From the NCBI GenBank assembly GCA_015259125.1, contig JABZGR010000014.1, positions 1 through 49,138 of the forward strand: a stretch of DNA of 49,138 nucleotides. The letters run 5' to 3'. Below are positions 8,259 through 17,075 of the stretch, piece by piece. A model generated the notes under the pieces. That model was not told the DNA's origin, made no database searches, and saw nothing but the letters and a program-made list of their open reading frames with translations. Position numbers and translations under genes: made by a program. Positions within the stretch are counted from its first letter, which is position 1, and each line of letters opens with the position of its first letter. This DNA is from Alloprevotella tannerae (lineage in GTDB: Bacteria > Bacteroidota > Bacteroidia > Bacteroidales > Bacteroidaceae).

Positions 8259-10208
8259 TTAAGCGGGAGCTTTCGCGTGGTCGAGGGAAGAATAAATGGA
8301 GTTGCGACTGATGAATTCGGGCACGATGGATTTCATTTTGCGCACAATAGTCATATCGTCAGCGGTGCGCGCCGTCTCTATCAGATCTTCTATATGCTGA
8401 TTCACTTCCGTGTAGTCGTACTCGCGCACCTTGGCGATGCGTATCTTTTCATTGAAGGATGGGAGCGTGCCTTCTTTATCGTTCAAGACTTCTTCATACA
8501 ATTTTTCTCCGGCGCGCAAACCGGTATATTCGATCTCGACATTCGTAGCGCCGGAAAGGCGAATCATACGCTTGGCCAAATCGGCGATGCGGACGGGTTT
8601 ACCCATATCAAAGACGAAGATCTCGCCGCCATTACCTTTCGTGCCGGCCTCCAAAACCAGTTTGCAGGCTTCGGGAATAAGCATGAAAAAGCGGATAATG
8701 TTGGGATCTGTGACGGTAACCGGACCGCCGGCGCGGATCTGCTTTTCAAAAAGGGGGATGACGGAGCCATTGGAGCCCAAGACGTTGCCGAAGCGGGTCG
8801 TAACAAACTGGGTCGTGCCTTTGACTTTGTTCTCTTTTTCTGCCTTATCAAGACTTTGCACGTAGATTTCGCAAATTCGCTTGCTACATCCCATCACATT
8901 GGTTGGATTAACGGCTTTATCGGTAGAAACCATCACGAACTTCTTCACGCCATACTTGACGCTCAAGTCGGCTATTATCTTCGTGCCGTTGACATTGTTG
9001 AGGATACTCTCGCTCGGATTATCTTCCATCATCGGCACGTGCTTGTAAGCGGCGGCGTGGAAGACGTAGTCGGGGCGAAAGGCGGAGAAAATCTTTTCCA
9101 TTCTTATCTCGTTCGTAATGGAGGTGACGATAGTCGAGACTTTAATGCCCGCGAAGTCGTGCAACATCAAAAGGCGTATATCGTGTTGCGGCGTCTCTGC
9201 TTGGTCGATAAGCATCAATTCGGCCGGCTTCAGCAAACTGATTTGCCGCACCATCTCGCTGCCAATGCTGCCCGCAGATCCGGTAATCAAAACGCGCGTG
9301 CCGGCTATTTCTTGACCTACACTCTGCATATCAACCTGAATCTCATCGCGCGGCAAAAGGTCTTCGATGCTGATCTCCTTTAGCGTCGCTTGAGGTATGC
9401 TTTCTGAAGAGCCGTCCCACTCGCGCGCGCCTTCAGTCATATATATATGTACGCCGGCATTGATCAAAAGATCTTGCAACTTCTCGTTGCTGCGAAACTC
9501 ATCGTTGCGCAAGGGAGAGATCAGAACGGCTTTGATCTTCGAATCTTTAATGATTTCCTCTAAATCACTGTCTGCTTGGTAGACGCGCTGCCCCATTAAG
9601 AAGATGTCCTTCAGTGTGGGATCGTGAGAAATAAAGCCTTTGAGGCGAAAGCGCCGAGGCTTCTCGTTGTTTATATTCTTCGCCAAACCTATACCGCCAT
9701 TCTTAACGCCATAAATCAAAGCGGCAGCGGCGCCATCACTATCAAACGCCGTATCATAAAGCATCTTGACGATAACGCGAAAAGCCCACAACAAAACCGT
9801 AGCAACTATATAAATGGCTAAGATATGGCGTGTATGAAGCGGCAAGAACCATTTATTACCTTCCCAAAAGAGGATCGGATAATGCAAAATCAGCACACAA
9901 CCACAAGCCAAAGCCATCGCGTAGCCCACACGCTGTAAATCAATAAAAGAGGAATAGCGAATTACACCTGAATAGGTATGGAAAACGCGAAATCCTAAGA
10001 TATTGAACACCATATAAAGAAGCAACGTGTATGTCAGTGGGACGAAATGGATCATCGTATTGTAACCTCTGAAGAAGAGGAAGAACACAAAAATCCCGGA
10101 AAGATAGCAAATCAGACAATCAATGAAGAGTACACACCAATAAGGCAGCGAATCTCGCCTGAAATACCAATTGATGAGTTTGTTGAAAAAGTCTTTCATA
10201 ACCACCAT
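8259..10208 (-). CDS. membrane nucleotide-sugar 4,6-dehydratase, PglF/WbpM/CapD type
   Basis: 649 residues, the length of the large membrane-bound class. Four membrane helices lie in the first 150 residues, then a CoA-binding-like Rossmann segment, then the catalytic Rossmann domain with GSAGSIGSE at 310-318. STDKAVNPTNVMG followed by a Ser-Lys pair replaces the classical Tyr-x3-Lys, as in PglF and WbpM. The known reaction is removal of water from UDP-GlcNAc to give a 4-keto-6-deoxy sugar. The neighbouring aminotransferase would act on the product. Start ATG 10208; ATG 10199 is equally possible. Confidence 0.93.
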   Translation of the reverse strand: MVVMKDFFNKLINWYFRRDSLPYWCVLFIDCLICYLSGIFVFFLFFRGYNTMIHFVPLTYTLLLYMVFNILGFRVFHTYSGVIRYSSFIDLQRVGYAMALACGCVLILHYPILFWEGNKWFLPLHTRHILAIYIVATVLLWAFRVIVKMLYDTAFDSDGAAAALIYGVKNGGIGLAKNINNEKPRRFRLKGFISHDPTLKDIFLMGQRVYQADSDLEEIIKDSKIKAVLISPLRNDEFRSNEKLQDLLINAGVHIYMTEGAREWDGSSESIPQATLKEISIEDLLPRDEIQVDMQSVGQEIAGTRVLITGSAGSIGSEMVRQISLLKPAELMLIDQAETPQHDIRLLMLHDFAGIKVSTIVTSITNEIRMEKIFSAFRPDYVFHAAAYKHVPMMEDNPSESILNNVNGTKIIADLSVKYGVKKFVMVSTDKAVNPTNVMGCSKRICEIYVQSLDKAEKENKVKGTTQFVTTRFGNVLGSNGSVIPLFEKQIRAGGPVTVTDPNIIRFFMLIPEACKLVLEAGTKGNGGEIFVFDMGKPVRIADLAKRMIRLSGATNVEIEYTGLRAGEKLYEEVLNDKEGTLPSFNEKIRIAKVREYDYTEVNQHIEDLIETARTADDMTIVRKMKSIVPEFISRNSIYSSLDHAKAPA

Positions 10209-10224
10209 TATAATTAGAAGTTGC

Positions 10225-11571
10225 TTAATCTAATGCCGCTTTTATCTCGGCTACGATCCTTTCTACCTCACTTTCGCTCACGCAAGGGCCGGACGGCAGA
10301 CAGAGGCCGCGGCAAAAGAGTTCTTCGCTTACGCCATTAACATAGGCGGGACTTGTTTGATAAACGGGCTGCTTGTGCATTGGTTTCCAGAGCGGGCGAC
10401 TTTCTATGCCTACCTTATCTAAAGCTATACGCAAGGCTTCTACGTTGGCCGCAGGTTCACAATCGGTGTGGATTTGCCCCGTAGCGTGCACCACGCCCGC
10501 AGCGCCACCGACAGCACCCTCAACTGCCTGCATGTAAGTCTGCGCTTGACCTTTGATTTTCAACTCAGGCGATAAGAGAATCGTATTCAGCCAAAAGTTT
10601 GAATCACATTCTCCATCAGGATTTCCGTGGAAAGTTATACCATCAATCTTACTAAATGCCGCTTCATACAAGCGAGCCACGCGGCGATGGTGAGCGATGT
10701 GTTCGTCAAGCACAGTCATTTGCCCGCGACCTATACCGGCGCAAACGTTGCTCAAGCGATAGTTGTAGCCAATCTCTTCGTGCTGATAGTAAGGAAAGGC
10801 TTCGCGCGCCTGAGTCGCGAAAAACATCACGCGCTGCTTTGTCGCAGCGTCGGGGCAAATAAGTGCACCGCCGCCGGACGTAGTAATCATCTTGTTGCCA
10901 TTAAAACTCAGTACGCCAAAGCGGCCAAACGTCCCGACAACCTGACCTTCATAGCGCGAGCCCAAGCCTTCGGCAGCGTCTTCCAAGACAGGAATGTCGT
11001 ATTTCGCCGCCACGTCCATAATCTCTCGGATCTTGGCCGGCATACCATAAAGATATACGACGATGATAGCTTTGGGCTTCCTGCCGGTCTTCGTAATACG
11101 ATCTTGTATGGCACGATCCAGCAGTTCCGGATCCATATTCCAAGTTTCCCGCTCAGAGTCAACAAAGACCGGAACAGCGCCTAAGTAAGCCACGGGGTGA
11201 GAGCTTGCGCAGAAAGTAAAGCTCTGACACATTACCTCATCGCCGGCTTTCACCCCCAAAGCGATTAGCGCCAGATGGATAGCTGCCGTGCCGGAGCAAA
11301 GCGCCACAACGCTCTTGTCCTGCAAGCCAGGTAAGCTATCAAGCCATAATTGTTCCGGATCATCACAATGCGCCATAATGCTTCGTGGGTAATCCTCATT
11401 GTCAAAGTCTTTTTTGGCATCAACGGACTTCACGAAACGTGCCAACTCATCCTCAAAAGCGTTGACATTGGGGCCCAAAGGCACCACCCAATTGGTATCA
11501 AACGCTTCTTGAATGTACTTCATCTCATTGCCGCTCATATGAGCTAAGCATAAATACGTACGGTTTGCCAT
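10225..11571 (-). CDS. DegT/DnrJ/EryC1/StrS-family sugar aminotransferase (PglE-like)
   Basis: 448 residues. The PLP lysine is Lys227 in SFNGNKMITTSGGG. CSGTAAIHLAL (about residues 92-102) and EDAAEGLGS (about 197-205) are further family motifs. It should transfer an amino group to C4 of the keto sugar made by the adjacent dehydratase, as PglE does in bacillosamine synthesis. Compared with typical members there is an insertion of about 30 residues after residue 50 (DAKKDFDNED...). It lies 11 bases after the ATP-grasp gene and 16 bases before the dehydratase. Confidence 0.93.
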   Translation of the reverse strand: MANRTYLCLAHMSGNEMKYIQEAFDTNWVVPLGPNVNAFEDELARFVKSVDAKKDFDNEDYPRSIMAHCDDPEQLWLDSLPGLQDKSVVALCSGTAAIHLALIALGVKAGDEVMCQSFTFCASSHPVAYLGAVPVFVDSERETWNMDPELLDRAIQDRITKTGRKPKAIIVVYLYGMPAKIREIMDVAAKYDIPVLEDAAEGLGSRYEGQVVGTFGRFGVLSFNGNKMITTSGGGALICPDAATKQRVMFFATQAREAFPYYQHEEIGYNYRLSNVCAGIGRGQMTVLDEHIAHHRRVARLYEAAFSKIDGITFHGNPDGECDSNFWLNTILLSPELKIKGQAQTYMQAVEGAVGGAAGVVHATGQIHTDCEPAANVEALRIALDKVGIESRPLWKPMHKQPVYQTSPAYVNGVSEELFCRGLCLPSGPCVSESEVERIVAEIKAALD

Positions 11572-11582
11572 CCTTATCTAAC

Positions 11583-12566
11583 TTACTTTGCCAATTCGTC
11601 CTTCTTCACAATTACCACGCTGTCATACATCATCATCAAGACATCGTCATCGTAATTGCCAAACTGCTCTTCGTTTGTTTTCCCTTCCATATTACGTTGG
11701 ATCAACTTAAAGAAATCCACTCCGGCACCATAAGCATGAAGATAAGCACCACCAAAACGCGGGTTAACTTCTGAAAGATAATATTCTCCATCTTTGTACC
11801 AGAAATCCATATCAACAGGGCCGTTAAACTCAAGCACCTTACAAATCTCCTTGATGAATGCAAACAATTTCGGATCTTTAAAAGATATTGTCTTGTTGGC
11901 ACCACCTATTTTCGTTTCGAGCTTGCGCTTTGAGAAAGCAGCTACGGGTTGATGAGAAAAACAATCAATATAGACATCAGCATCACAATCACCGCCGTCC
12001 ATAAATTCTTGAATGATATAATCAAACTTTCCTTCTCTAAAATGAGTATCCAACTCTTCTTGTGTATTGCACTTATGAATCCCGACACTACCGCTACCTG
12101 TGCGCGGCTTTATAAAGACCGGGAAGCGAATTTCTCCTTTAGTATAACCCTCTTTAAAGTGTTCTAAGCTATCGTAGGTAAGCACCGTGCGAACATTGTT
12201 TTGATGGAGATACTTAAACATATCATATTTATCAAAACAATGGCGAGCCGTTTCTTTTGAAGGAGCTAATACGAGAATGCCCTCTTTCTCAAAAACATCT
12301 CTATGCTTAGCTAAGATCTCTATTTCAGGATCAATCAGCGTTGTAATGGCTTTTACGTCATTGCTTTTAGCAATCTCCAATACGGTCCGAACATAATTGG
12401 GATCATCTATGCGCGGAACCAAATACTGTCGGTCAGCGAGATAAAGTGCGGGGGCAGTATTTGAATTATCTGTAGCTATGATTTGACAAGTATCTTGCAA
12501 AGATTCTTTCAGATACCTAAAGAGTTGGGCTCTGCGACCACAACTACAAAACATAATATTGTTCAT
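11583..12566 (-). CDS. ATP-grasp enzyme, possible acylating ligase of the amino sugar
   Basis: 327 residues. An N-terminal PreATP-grasp-like domain begins MNNIMFCSCGRRAQL. The ATP-grasp domain has FPVFIKPRTGSGSVGIH (about residues 148-165), QEFMDGGDCDADVY and VDMDFWYKDGEYYLSEVNPR, with the metal-binding Glu and Asn at the end. The family joins a carboxylate to an amine through an acyl-phosphate. A PglD-type acetyltransferase is absent from the cluster, and this gene sits beside the aminotransferase. I infer that it may acylate the new 4-amino group with an amino acid or other carboxylate. The substrate is not visible in the sequence. Confidence 0.85.
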   Translation of the reverse strand: MNNIMFCSCGRRAQLFRYLKESLQDTCQIIATDNSNTAPALYLADRQYLVPRIDDPNYVRTVLEIAKSNDVKAITTLIDPEIEILAKHRDVFEKEGILVLAPSKETARHCFDKYDMFKYLHQNNVRTVLTYDSLEHFKEGYTKGEIRFPVFIKPRTGSGSVGIHKCNTQEELDTHFREGKFDYIIQEFMDGGDCDADVYIDCFSHQPVAAFSKRKLETKIGGANKTISFKDPKLFAFIKEICKVLEFNGPVDMDFWYKDGEYYLSEVNPRFGGAYLHAYGAGVDFFKLIQRNMEGKTNEEQFGNYDDDVLMMMYDSVVIVKKDELAK

Positions 12567-12743
12567 ATTCCCAAAAATTTATGCTGTTTATACTATACTC
12601 TTTTTCCCTTTCAGGCGAGCAAGTCAACTATTGCAGGAGTGACGCTGCAATGTCTTATTATTTTAATACTATATATAAGTGTCTTTCTTTTCAGAAGATC
12701 TTCTCTTCGCTATTGCTCAAAAGCAACAGCTATACATCTCATC

Positions 12744-13352
12744 TCAGTTTGTCCCATCAAAAGCCTCCATTGTTGCCTGTCCTTCCTGCGAAATTCCCTC
12801 GCGTTTGAGGACAGATTTTATTGTATAATAAATGACCTTCAAGTCTGTCATCAGTGAGAGATGGTCTACGTACCACACATCGTAGGCAAACTTCTGCTTC
12901 CAACTGATGGCGTTGCGACCATGGCATTGTGCCCAGCCCGAAATTCCGGGACGCACCTCGTGGCGGCGGGCCTGCTCCGGCGAATAGAGGGGAAGGTAGC
13001 GAACGAGTAAGGGACGCGGGCCGATAAGCGACATATCGCCCTTCAGGACGTTAATAAATTGAGGCAATTCGTCGATGGAAGTGGAGCGAACGAAGCGACC
13101 TACGCGCGTCAGGCGCTGCTCATCGGGGAGCAACCTGCCGTTTGCATCACGCTCATCGCTCATGGTCTTAAACTTAATCACGCGAAAAATCTTCGCATGT
13201 CTGCCCGGGCGCTCTTGTAAGAAAAAAGCACCACCGCCTTTATTCGCAAAATGCAGCCAAAGGGTCACGATCAGCAAAAGCGGTGCAAGACAAATCAAGG
13301 CCACCAATGCTATAATAAAATCGAAGCAGCGTTTAAAAAAATGTTTGTACAT
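12744..13352 (-). CDS. phosphoglycosyl transferase, PglC-like initiating enzyme
   Basis: 202 residues, the size of the small monotopic phosphoglycosyl transferases. It has the N-terminal re-entrant membrane helix (KRCFDFIIALVALICLAPLL), then KFKTMSDERD, the catalytic Asp-Glu pair in STSIDELPQ, GDMSLIGPRPLL and PGISGWAQCHGRN. It moves a sugar phosphate from UDP-sugar to undecaprenyl phosphate at the inner membrane, starting the repeat unit. The likely donor is the amino-deoxy sugar made by the three downstream enzymes. Gaps of 509 bases upstream (with a repeat array) and 177 bases downstream set it apart. Confidence 0.95.
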   Translation of the reverse strand: MYKHFFKRCFDFIIALVALICLAPLLLIVTLWLHFANKGGGAFFLQERPGRHAKIFRVIKFKTMSDERDANGRLLPDEQRLTRVGRFVRSTSIDELPQFINVLKGDMSLIGPRPLLVRYLPLYSPEQARRHEVRPGISGWAQCHGRNAISWKQKFAYDVWYVDHLSLMTDLKVIYYTIKSVLKREGISQEGQATMEAFDGTN

Positions 13353-13861
13353 ACGTAATGGTTGATAAAGCTGAAGATCGTTTGCAAATCGTATGCAAGC
13401 CGTTACAGTCCGACGAGGCTTAGCGACAAAACTTATATGTTTCTACTTTTGAAGCCGAAATAATAGCTATTTTATATAGCGAAAAAGCGTATTCTGCGCT
13501 GATATTTGAATGCGGCGCACTGCATCTTGTTTCGTTTGCCGGCAGCAAACTATCGTTTGGCGGGAACAAACCATTGTTTGCCGGGGGAAAACTATCGTTT
13601 GCCGGGGCCAAACAATGAAGTGAGTAGTGCTGTGTAGCGTTATATGCGTTGAAAGTTTTCAGAAAAGTTGTTGTCCGATCAATTGAAGCCGACTATGTGC
13701 CAATCAAACTGCGTACATTAAAAGAAAAGATGTGATGAACAAAGTCTCGAATGAGCCGGTAATCCACAGAAAGAAGAGATAGATGAGCGCACAAGGAGTA
13801 TCAGAAATACAATGATTTAGAGAAGGATCTCTACTTGCGCCACGCGGATCTATTCTTTTAT
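13353..13861. other. 509-base gap in the polysaccharide cluster, with repeat array
   Basis: Contains the 21-bp array at 13533-13617. No consensus promoter (TAnnTTTG on the minus strand) and no convincing gene were found; the 63-codon minus frame at 13420-13611 is only the repeat units translated. Confidence 0.5.
13533..13617. repeat. tandem array, 21-bp period (family 1)
   Basis: Units begin at 13546, 13567 and 13588, with partial units on both sides. Each has an inverted core close to CAAACYATYGTTTG followed by CCGGGG-like spacer. The core recurs at 23966-24054. Confidence 0.85.
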
Positions 13862-15016
13862 CTATAGGCGATCATATTCCTCGCGCAATGCTTCCCAGAC
13901 GGCACGTTGCTCGTAGCGAGAGAAAATCATCGGACGCGCATTGCGTGCCAAGTCGCAGACCAAGGGTCGATCTTGCAGAAAACGCAACATAGCTTCGTAG
14001 AGGGCTGCCTCATCGCGCGGCGGAATCAGCAGTCCGTTGCGGTCAGCCTCTACGATTTCGTTGCAACCCAAAATGTCGGTAACAATAGCAGGAAGTTGCA
14101 TCGAGCCGGCCTGCATCACGACATTGGGAAAGCCTTCGCGATAACTCGGAAAGACCAAGGCATCGGCCGCCAACAAATAGGGACGAACGTCTTGTTGATA
14201 ACCAACGTAACAAACTGCGGGCGATTCTTTCAAAAAGGCTTCATTCTCGGGTTGTAAGGGATCTAACTCGCTCTCAAACCTGCCGACCAAGATTAGTTTG
14301 CAGTCGGGCTGCTCCCGTACCAAGCGTCGCATAGCAGCAGCCAATTCGTTCATCCCTTTATCGCCCACGATTCGTCCGATAAAGATGAATGCGAAATCTT
14401 CAGGGCGGAGTCCGAGCGAGCTACGTATGCGAGAGCGAGCATCAGCTCCCTGCATCGCTTCAACGGCTGCGGGAGAGAAATGCTGTGTATCAATACCATT
14501 TATATTGCCGTTGAGCACGACGCGCATCGGTTTGCGCGTAATGCGGTCGGCATAGAGCGTTCGTTTCACGCCCTCGCCTTCCGGAATCACCTTCGTGGCA
14601 AATGCGCAACTCAAACGCTCCATTGTCATCAGAATTTTGCGAAAGAGTCCGCTCGCACCTTGATAACGCAAACCGGTGACGGTATAGAGGCGATGGGGGA
14701 CGCGCGCCAACCAGCCGGCAATCATCGCGAGCAAACTGCCCTTGGGCGTATTGCTGTGGATAATAAAAGGCCGCTCGCGGCGAAACGTTCGGTAGAGCTG
14801 CCAAAGGCATTTCAAGTCAGGCAGCAGAGCGATCTCGCGATGCATCGGCACTTCGATCGTGCGCACACCTTCACGCTCGCCGACGCTACGCAAACAGCCC
14901 GTATCGTTGGACAAGGCCACGACATCGTAATACTGATTCATATAGCGCAGTTGCCCTTTCAGAAGGCCGTCAAGACTGATGTCGGCGGTCGTAATGCGGA
15001 TGAGCTTCTTTTTCAT
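13862..15016 (-). CDS. glycosyltransferase family 4, PglA-like
   Basis: 384 residues, GT-B fold. The N-terminus (ITTADISLDGLLKGQLRYM) and IHSNTPKGSLLAMIAGWLARV resemble PglA-type enzymes, which add the second sugar to the lipid-linked amino sugar. The C-terminal donor site reads FPSYREGFPNVVMQAGSM: the second Glu of the usual E-x7-E motif is Gln, which I recall from other Bacteroidetes members. It acts at the cytoplasmic face of the inner membrane. It lies three bases after the preceding GT4 gene and is the last gene before the repeat-array gap. Confidence 0.9.
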   Translation of the reverse strand: MKKKLIRITTADISLDGLLKGQLRYMNQYYDVVALSNDTGCLRSVGEREGVRTIEVPMHREIALLPDLKCLWQLYRTFRRERPFIIHSNTPKGSLLAMIAGWLARVPHRLYTVTGLRYQGASGLFRKILMTMERLSCAFATKVIPEGEGVKRTLYADRITRKPMRVVLNGNINGIDTQHFSPAAVEAMQGADARSRIRSSLGLRPEDFAFIFIGRIVGDKGMNELAAAMRRLVREQPDCKLILVGRFESELDPLQPENEAFLKESPAVCYVGYQQDVRPYLLAADALVFPSYREGFPNVVMQAGSMQLPAIVTDILGCNEIVEADRNGLLIPPRDEAALYEAMLRFLQDRPLVCDLARNARPMIFSRYEQRAVWEALREEYDRL

Positions 15017-15019
15017 ACG

Positions 15020-16129
15020 CTACTTATTGCTCAAAATCTTGTGATAGACGGCTTCATATCCGGCAACCATCTTGCCAATATCAAATTGGCGGGCGCGTAG
15101 GAGGCAGCGTTCGGCAGTCGTTTTATAGTAATCAGCATCCTGCTGCAAGCGCTCGATGGTCTCAGCCAAGGCCTTGTCGTCTTCATGGGGGAAAAGGAGG
15201 CCGTAGCCTTTGGTCACTTCGCGCAAACCATTGACATCACTGGCTATAAACGGTTTTCCGGCCGACATTCCTTCGACATTGGAAAGCGAAAGTCCCTCCC
15301 AGTGGGAGGACATGCAGATGATGTCGGCCGCTTTCAAAACATTGGGGATGTCTGTGCGTAAGCCCAAAAAGCGTACACGGTCGGTCAAGTGCAGCGATTC
15401 GACTAAAGCCTCCACCTCCGCTTGGCGTTCGCCAACACCGGCAAGCCATACTTCATAGGCTTCGCGATCTAAATGACTCAAAGCGCGTATCAAGGTATCT
15501 TGATCTTTGGCGTCTCTAAAGCCGGCCACCATCAAGAATGCCGTGCGCCCACCTTTCAAACGCAGGAGTTCGGGGTCGGGAGCGGCATTATAAATGGCTT
15601 CTACATCCACTCCGTTGTTGATCGTCGTAATATTTTTATAGCGAGCAGAATCCGGGCGCTGCCAATCGCCGCCCATATACTCGCGCAATTTCTTTTCAGC
15701 TATTTCGCTGATGCAAACGACACTGTCGTAGCGCCCATACATCCAGCTTTCAATCGGAGCATACCATTTCCAATCGCGTTTGCGGTTGGAGGTAGTATGC
15801 TCTGTAGTACATAGTCCTACTTTCCTAAACAACTCGGCAATAGCTACGAACAACTGGGGAGAAGAGTTGTGCGTGTGGACAATATCATAGTCTTTCATCA
15901 AACGATAAAGGCGGAAGATGTAGGAGGGATGGTAAAAGCCTTTGCCCAACTTGTAGAGTTTGACGCCGGGATTAGTCGCCAGCAAGCGATCTATTAGGGG
16001 TGTCGACAAATCGTCGAGGATACAAACGTCGGCTTGATAACCAGTGGCCCGTAGACGAGTCACCAAGTTGACAACTAAGGTTTCCGCTCCTCCCACTCGC
16101 AGCGAGGTGATGACTTGAAGTATTTTCAT
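15020..16129 (-). CDS. glycosyltransferase family 4
   Basis: 369 residues. The N-terminal acceptor domain begins MKILQVITSLRVGGAETLV, typical of GT4. The donor domain has MVAGFRDAKDQDTLIRAL and HWEGLSLSNVEGMSAGKP with an intact E-x7-E motif. It should add a sugar to the lipid-linked repeat unit; the sugar cannot be predicted. It is 34 bases downstream of the beta-propeller gene and three bases before the PglA-like gene. Confidence 0.92.
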   Translation of the reverse strand: MKILQVITSLRVGGAETLVVNLVTRLRATGYQADVCILDDLSTPLIDRLLATNPGVKLYKLGKGFYHPSYIFRLYRLMKDYDIVHTHNSSPQLFVAIAELFRKVGLCTTEHTTSNRKRDWKWYAPIESWMYGRYDSVVCISEIAEKKLREYMGGDWQRPDSARYKNITTINNGVDVEAIYNAAPDPELLRLKGGRTAFLMVAGFRDAKDQDTLIRALSHLDREAYEVWLAGVGERQAEVEALVESLHLTDRVRFLGLRTDIPNVLKAADIICMSSHWEGLSLSNVEGMSAGKPFIASDVNGLREVTKGYGLLFPHEDDKALAETIERLQQDADYYKTTAERCLLRARQFDIGKMVAGYEAVYHKILSNK

Positions 16130-16163
16130 CCTTACTTTTTAAGAGAAACTAAACGCTTATAGC

Positions 16164-17075
16164 TTATCGAGGGCGAATGCATGCGATCAGCTTGCGCAGC
16201 CACATATTGTCGAAGCCTAAAGCATCGGTTACGATATAGCCTTTATACATATTAAAGGTATGCATACCTATGTTTAATTTCGGATGGGGCGAATACATTC
16301 TTCTTATTTCTTTGAATGTAAGCTTCTCCGGATCGAAAGAACTTATAGTAGAGAGAGATTCTCCGCCACAGGTAACTTCTTGAAGCGATACAGCATGGCC
16401 ATATTGCACATTACATTCTTGAGCCGGTCTATAGTATTTTCCGTTATGAGCAAAACAATCGCCTGCCATCCGAGCCAAATTCTCATCAAACCGGTATTCT
16501 TTCACAAAAGCATATTTCTTAAGTGACTCATCCCATTGATAGAGACTCAAGAGATTCCCATTTATATTAGGGCGGCGTGTGCAAAATAAAAATTGTTGAT
16601 CGCCAACTTGGAATGGTGTTGCATCTTTAACCTCTTCATCTAATACGGAAGCAAGGGTCTCGATACGATTATCTGCCGGATAGAACTTATATAAGGTGAG
16701 CTGACCTGCTTCGCCATTCTCCGGAAGCAGGTAAACAAAATCTTCATTGCTCCGAATAACAACCGGAAAACTCATATGTGTAGGTAACTCCTTAATTACA
16801 TCTACTTGTTTTAATTGGAGACTCGCCCTATCGATCGTGAGCTTGGATATGCGCCCTCGATGGAGAGCTTTCGGAAACTCTTCGACCAAAACTTGGATTT
16901 CATCTGCTGTTACATCTAAGATAAAGGGATCAGCAAACCAAGCGTCGGTAATATTATGACGAACCCAATCTACGACAAGCTGCTCTCCAGACAAAATCGA
17001 GTCTAAAGAGTTTCGAATAAAACCTATCGTCCAACGTTCATCGGTAAATTGCTTTACAAATTGTTTTAACGACAT
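16164..17075 (-). CDS. GINT1-like beta-propeller protein
   Basis: 303 residues. The pattern WFADPFIL near residues 45-52, repeated blades with FVYLLPE, FLFCTRRPNINGNLLSLY and a late GMHTFN resemble the N-terminal propeller domain of GINT1 proteins (glucosamine inositolphosphorylceramide transferase of plants), related in shape to GH43/GH32 propellers. In bacteria I recall such domains in surface-polysaccharide clusters, alone or fused to formyltransferases. No transferase domain is present here. It overlaps the upstream GT2 gene by ten bases, so the two are coupled. Its role may be sugar binding or transfer; this is inference. Confidence 0.75.
   Translation of the reverse strand: MSLKQFVKQFTDERWTIGFIRNSLDSILSGEQLVVDWVRHNITDAWFADPFILDVTADEIQVLVEEFPKALHRGRISKLTIDRASLQLKQVDVIKELPTHMSFPVVIRSNEDFVYLLPENGEAGQLTLYKFYPADNRIETLASVLDEEVKDATPFQVGDQQFLFCTRRPNINGNLLSLYQWDESLKKYAFVKEYRFDENLARMAGDCFAHNGKYYRPAQECNVQYGHAVSLQEVTCGGESLSTISSFDPEKLTFKEIRRMYSPHPKLNIGMHTFNMYKGYIVTDALGFDNMWLRKLIACIRPR

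Noticed and set aside
8037..9383. Plus-strand open frame of 448 codons
   Set aside because: It lies opposite the dehydratase and nucleotidyltransferase genes, whose motifs are intact. The composition is typical of an antisense shadow.
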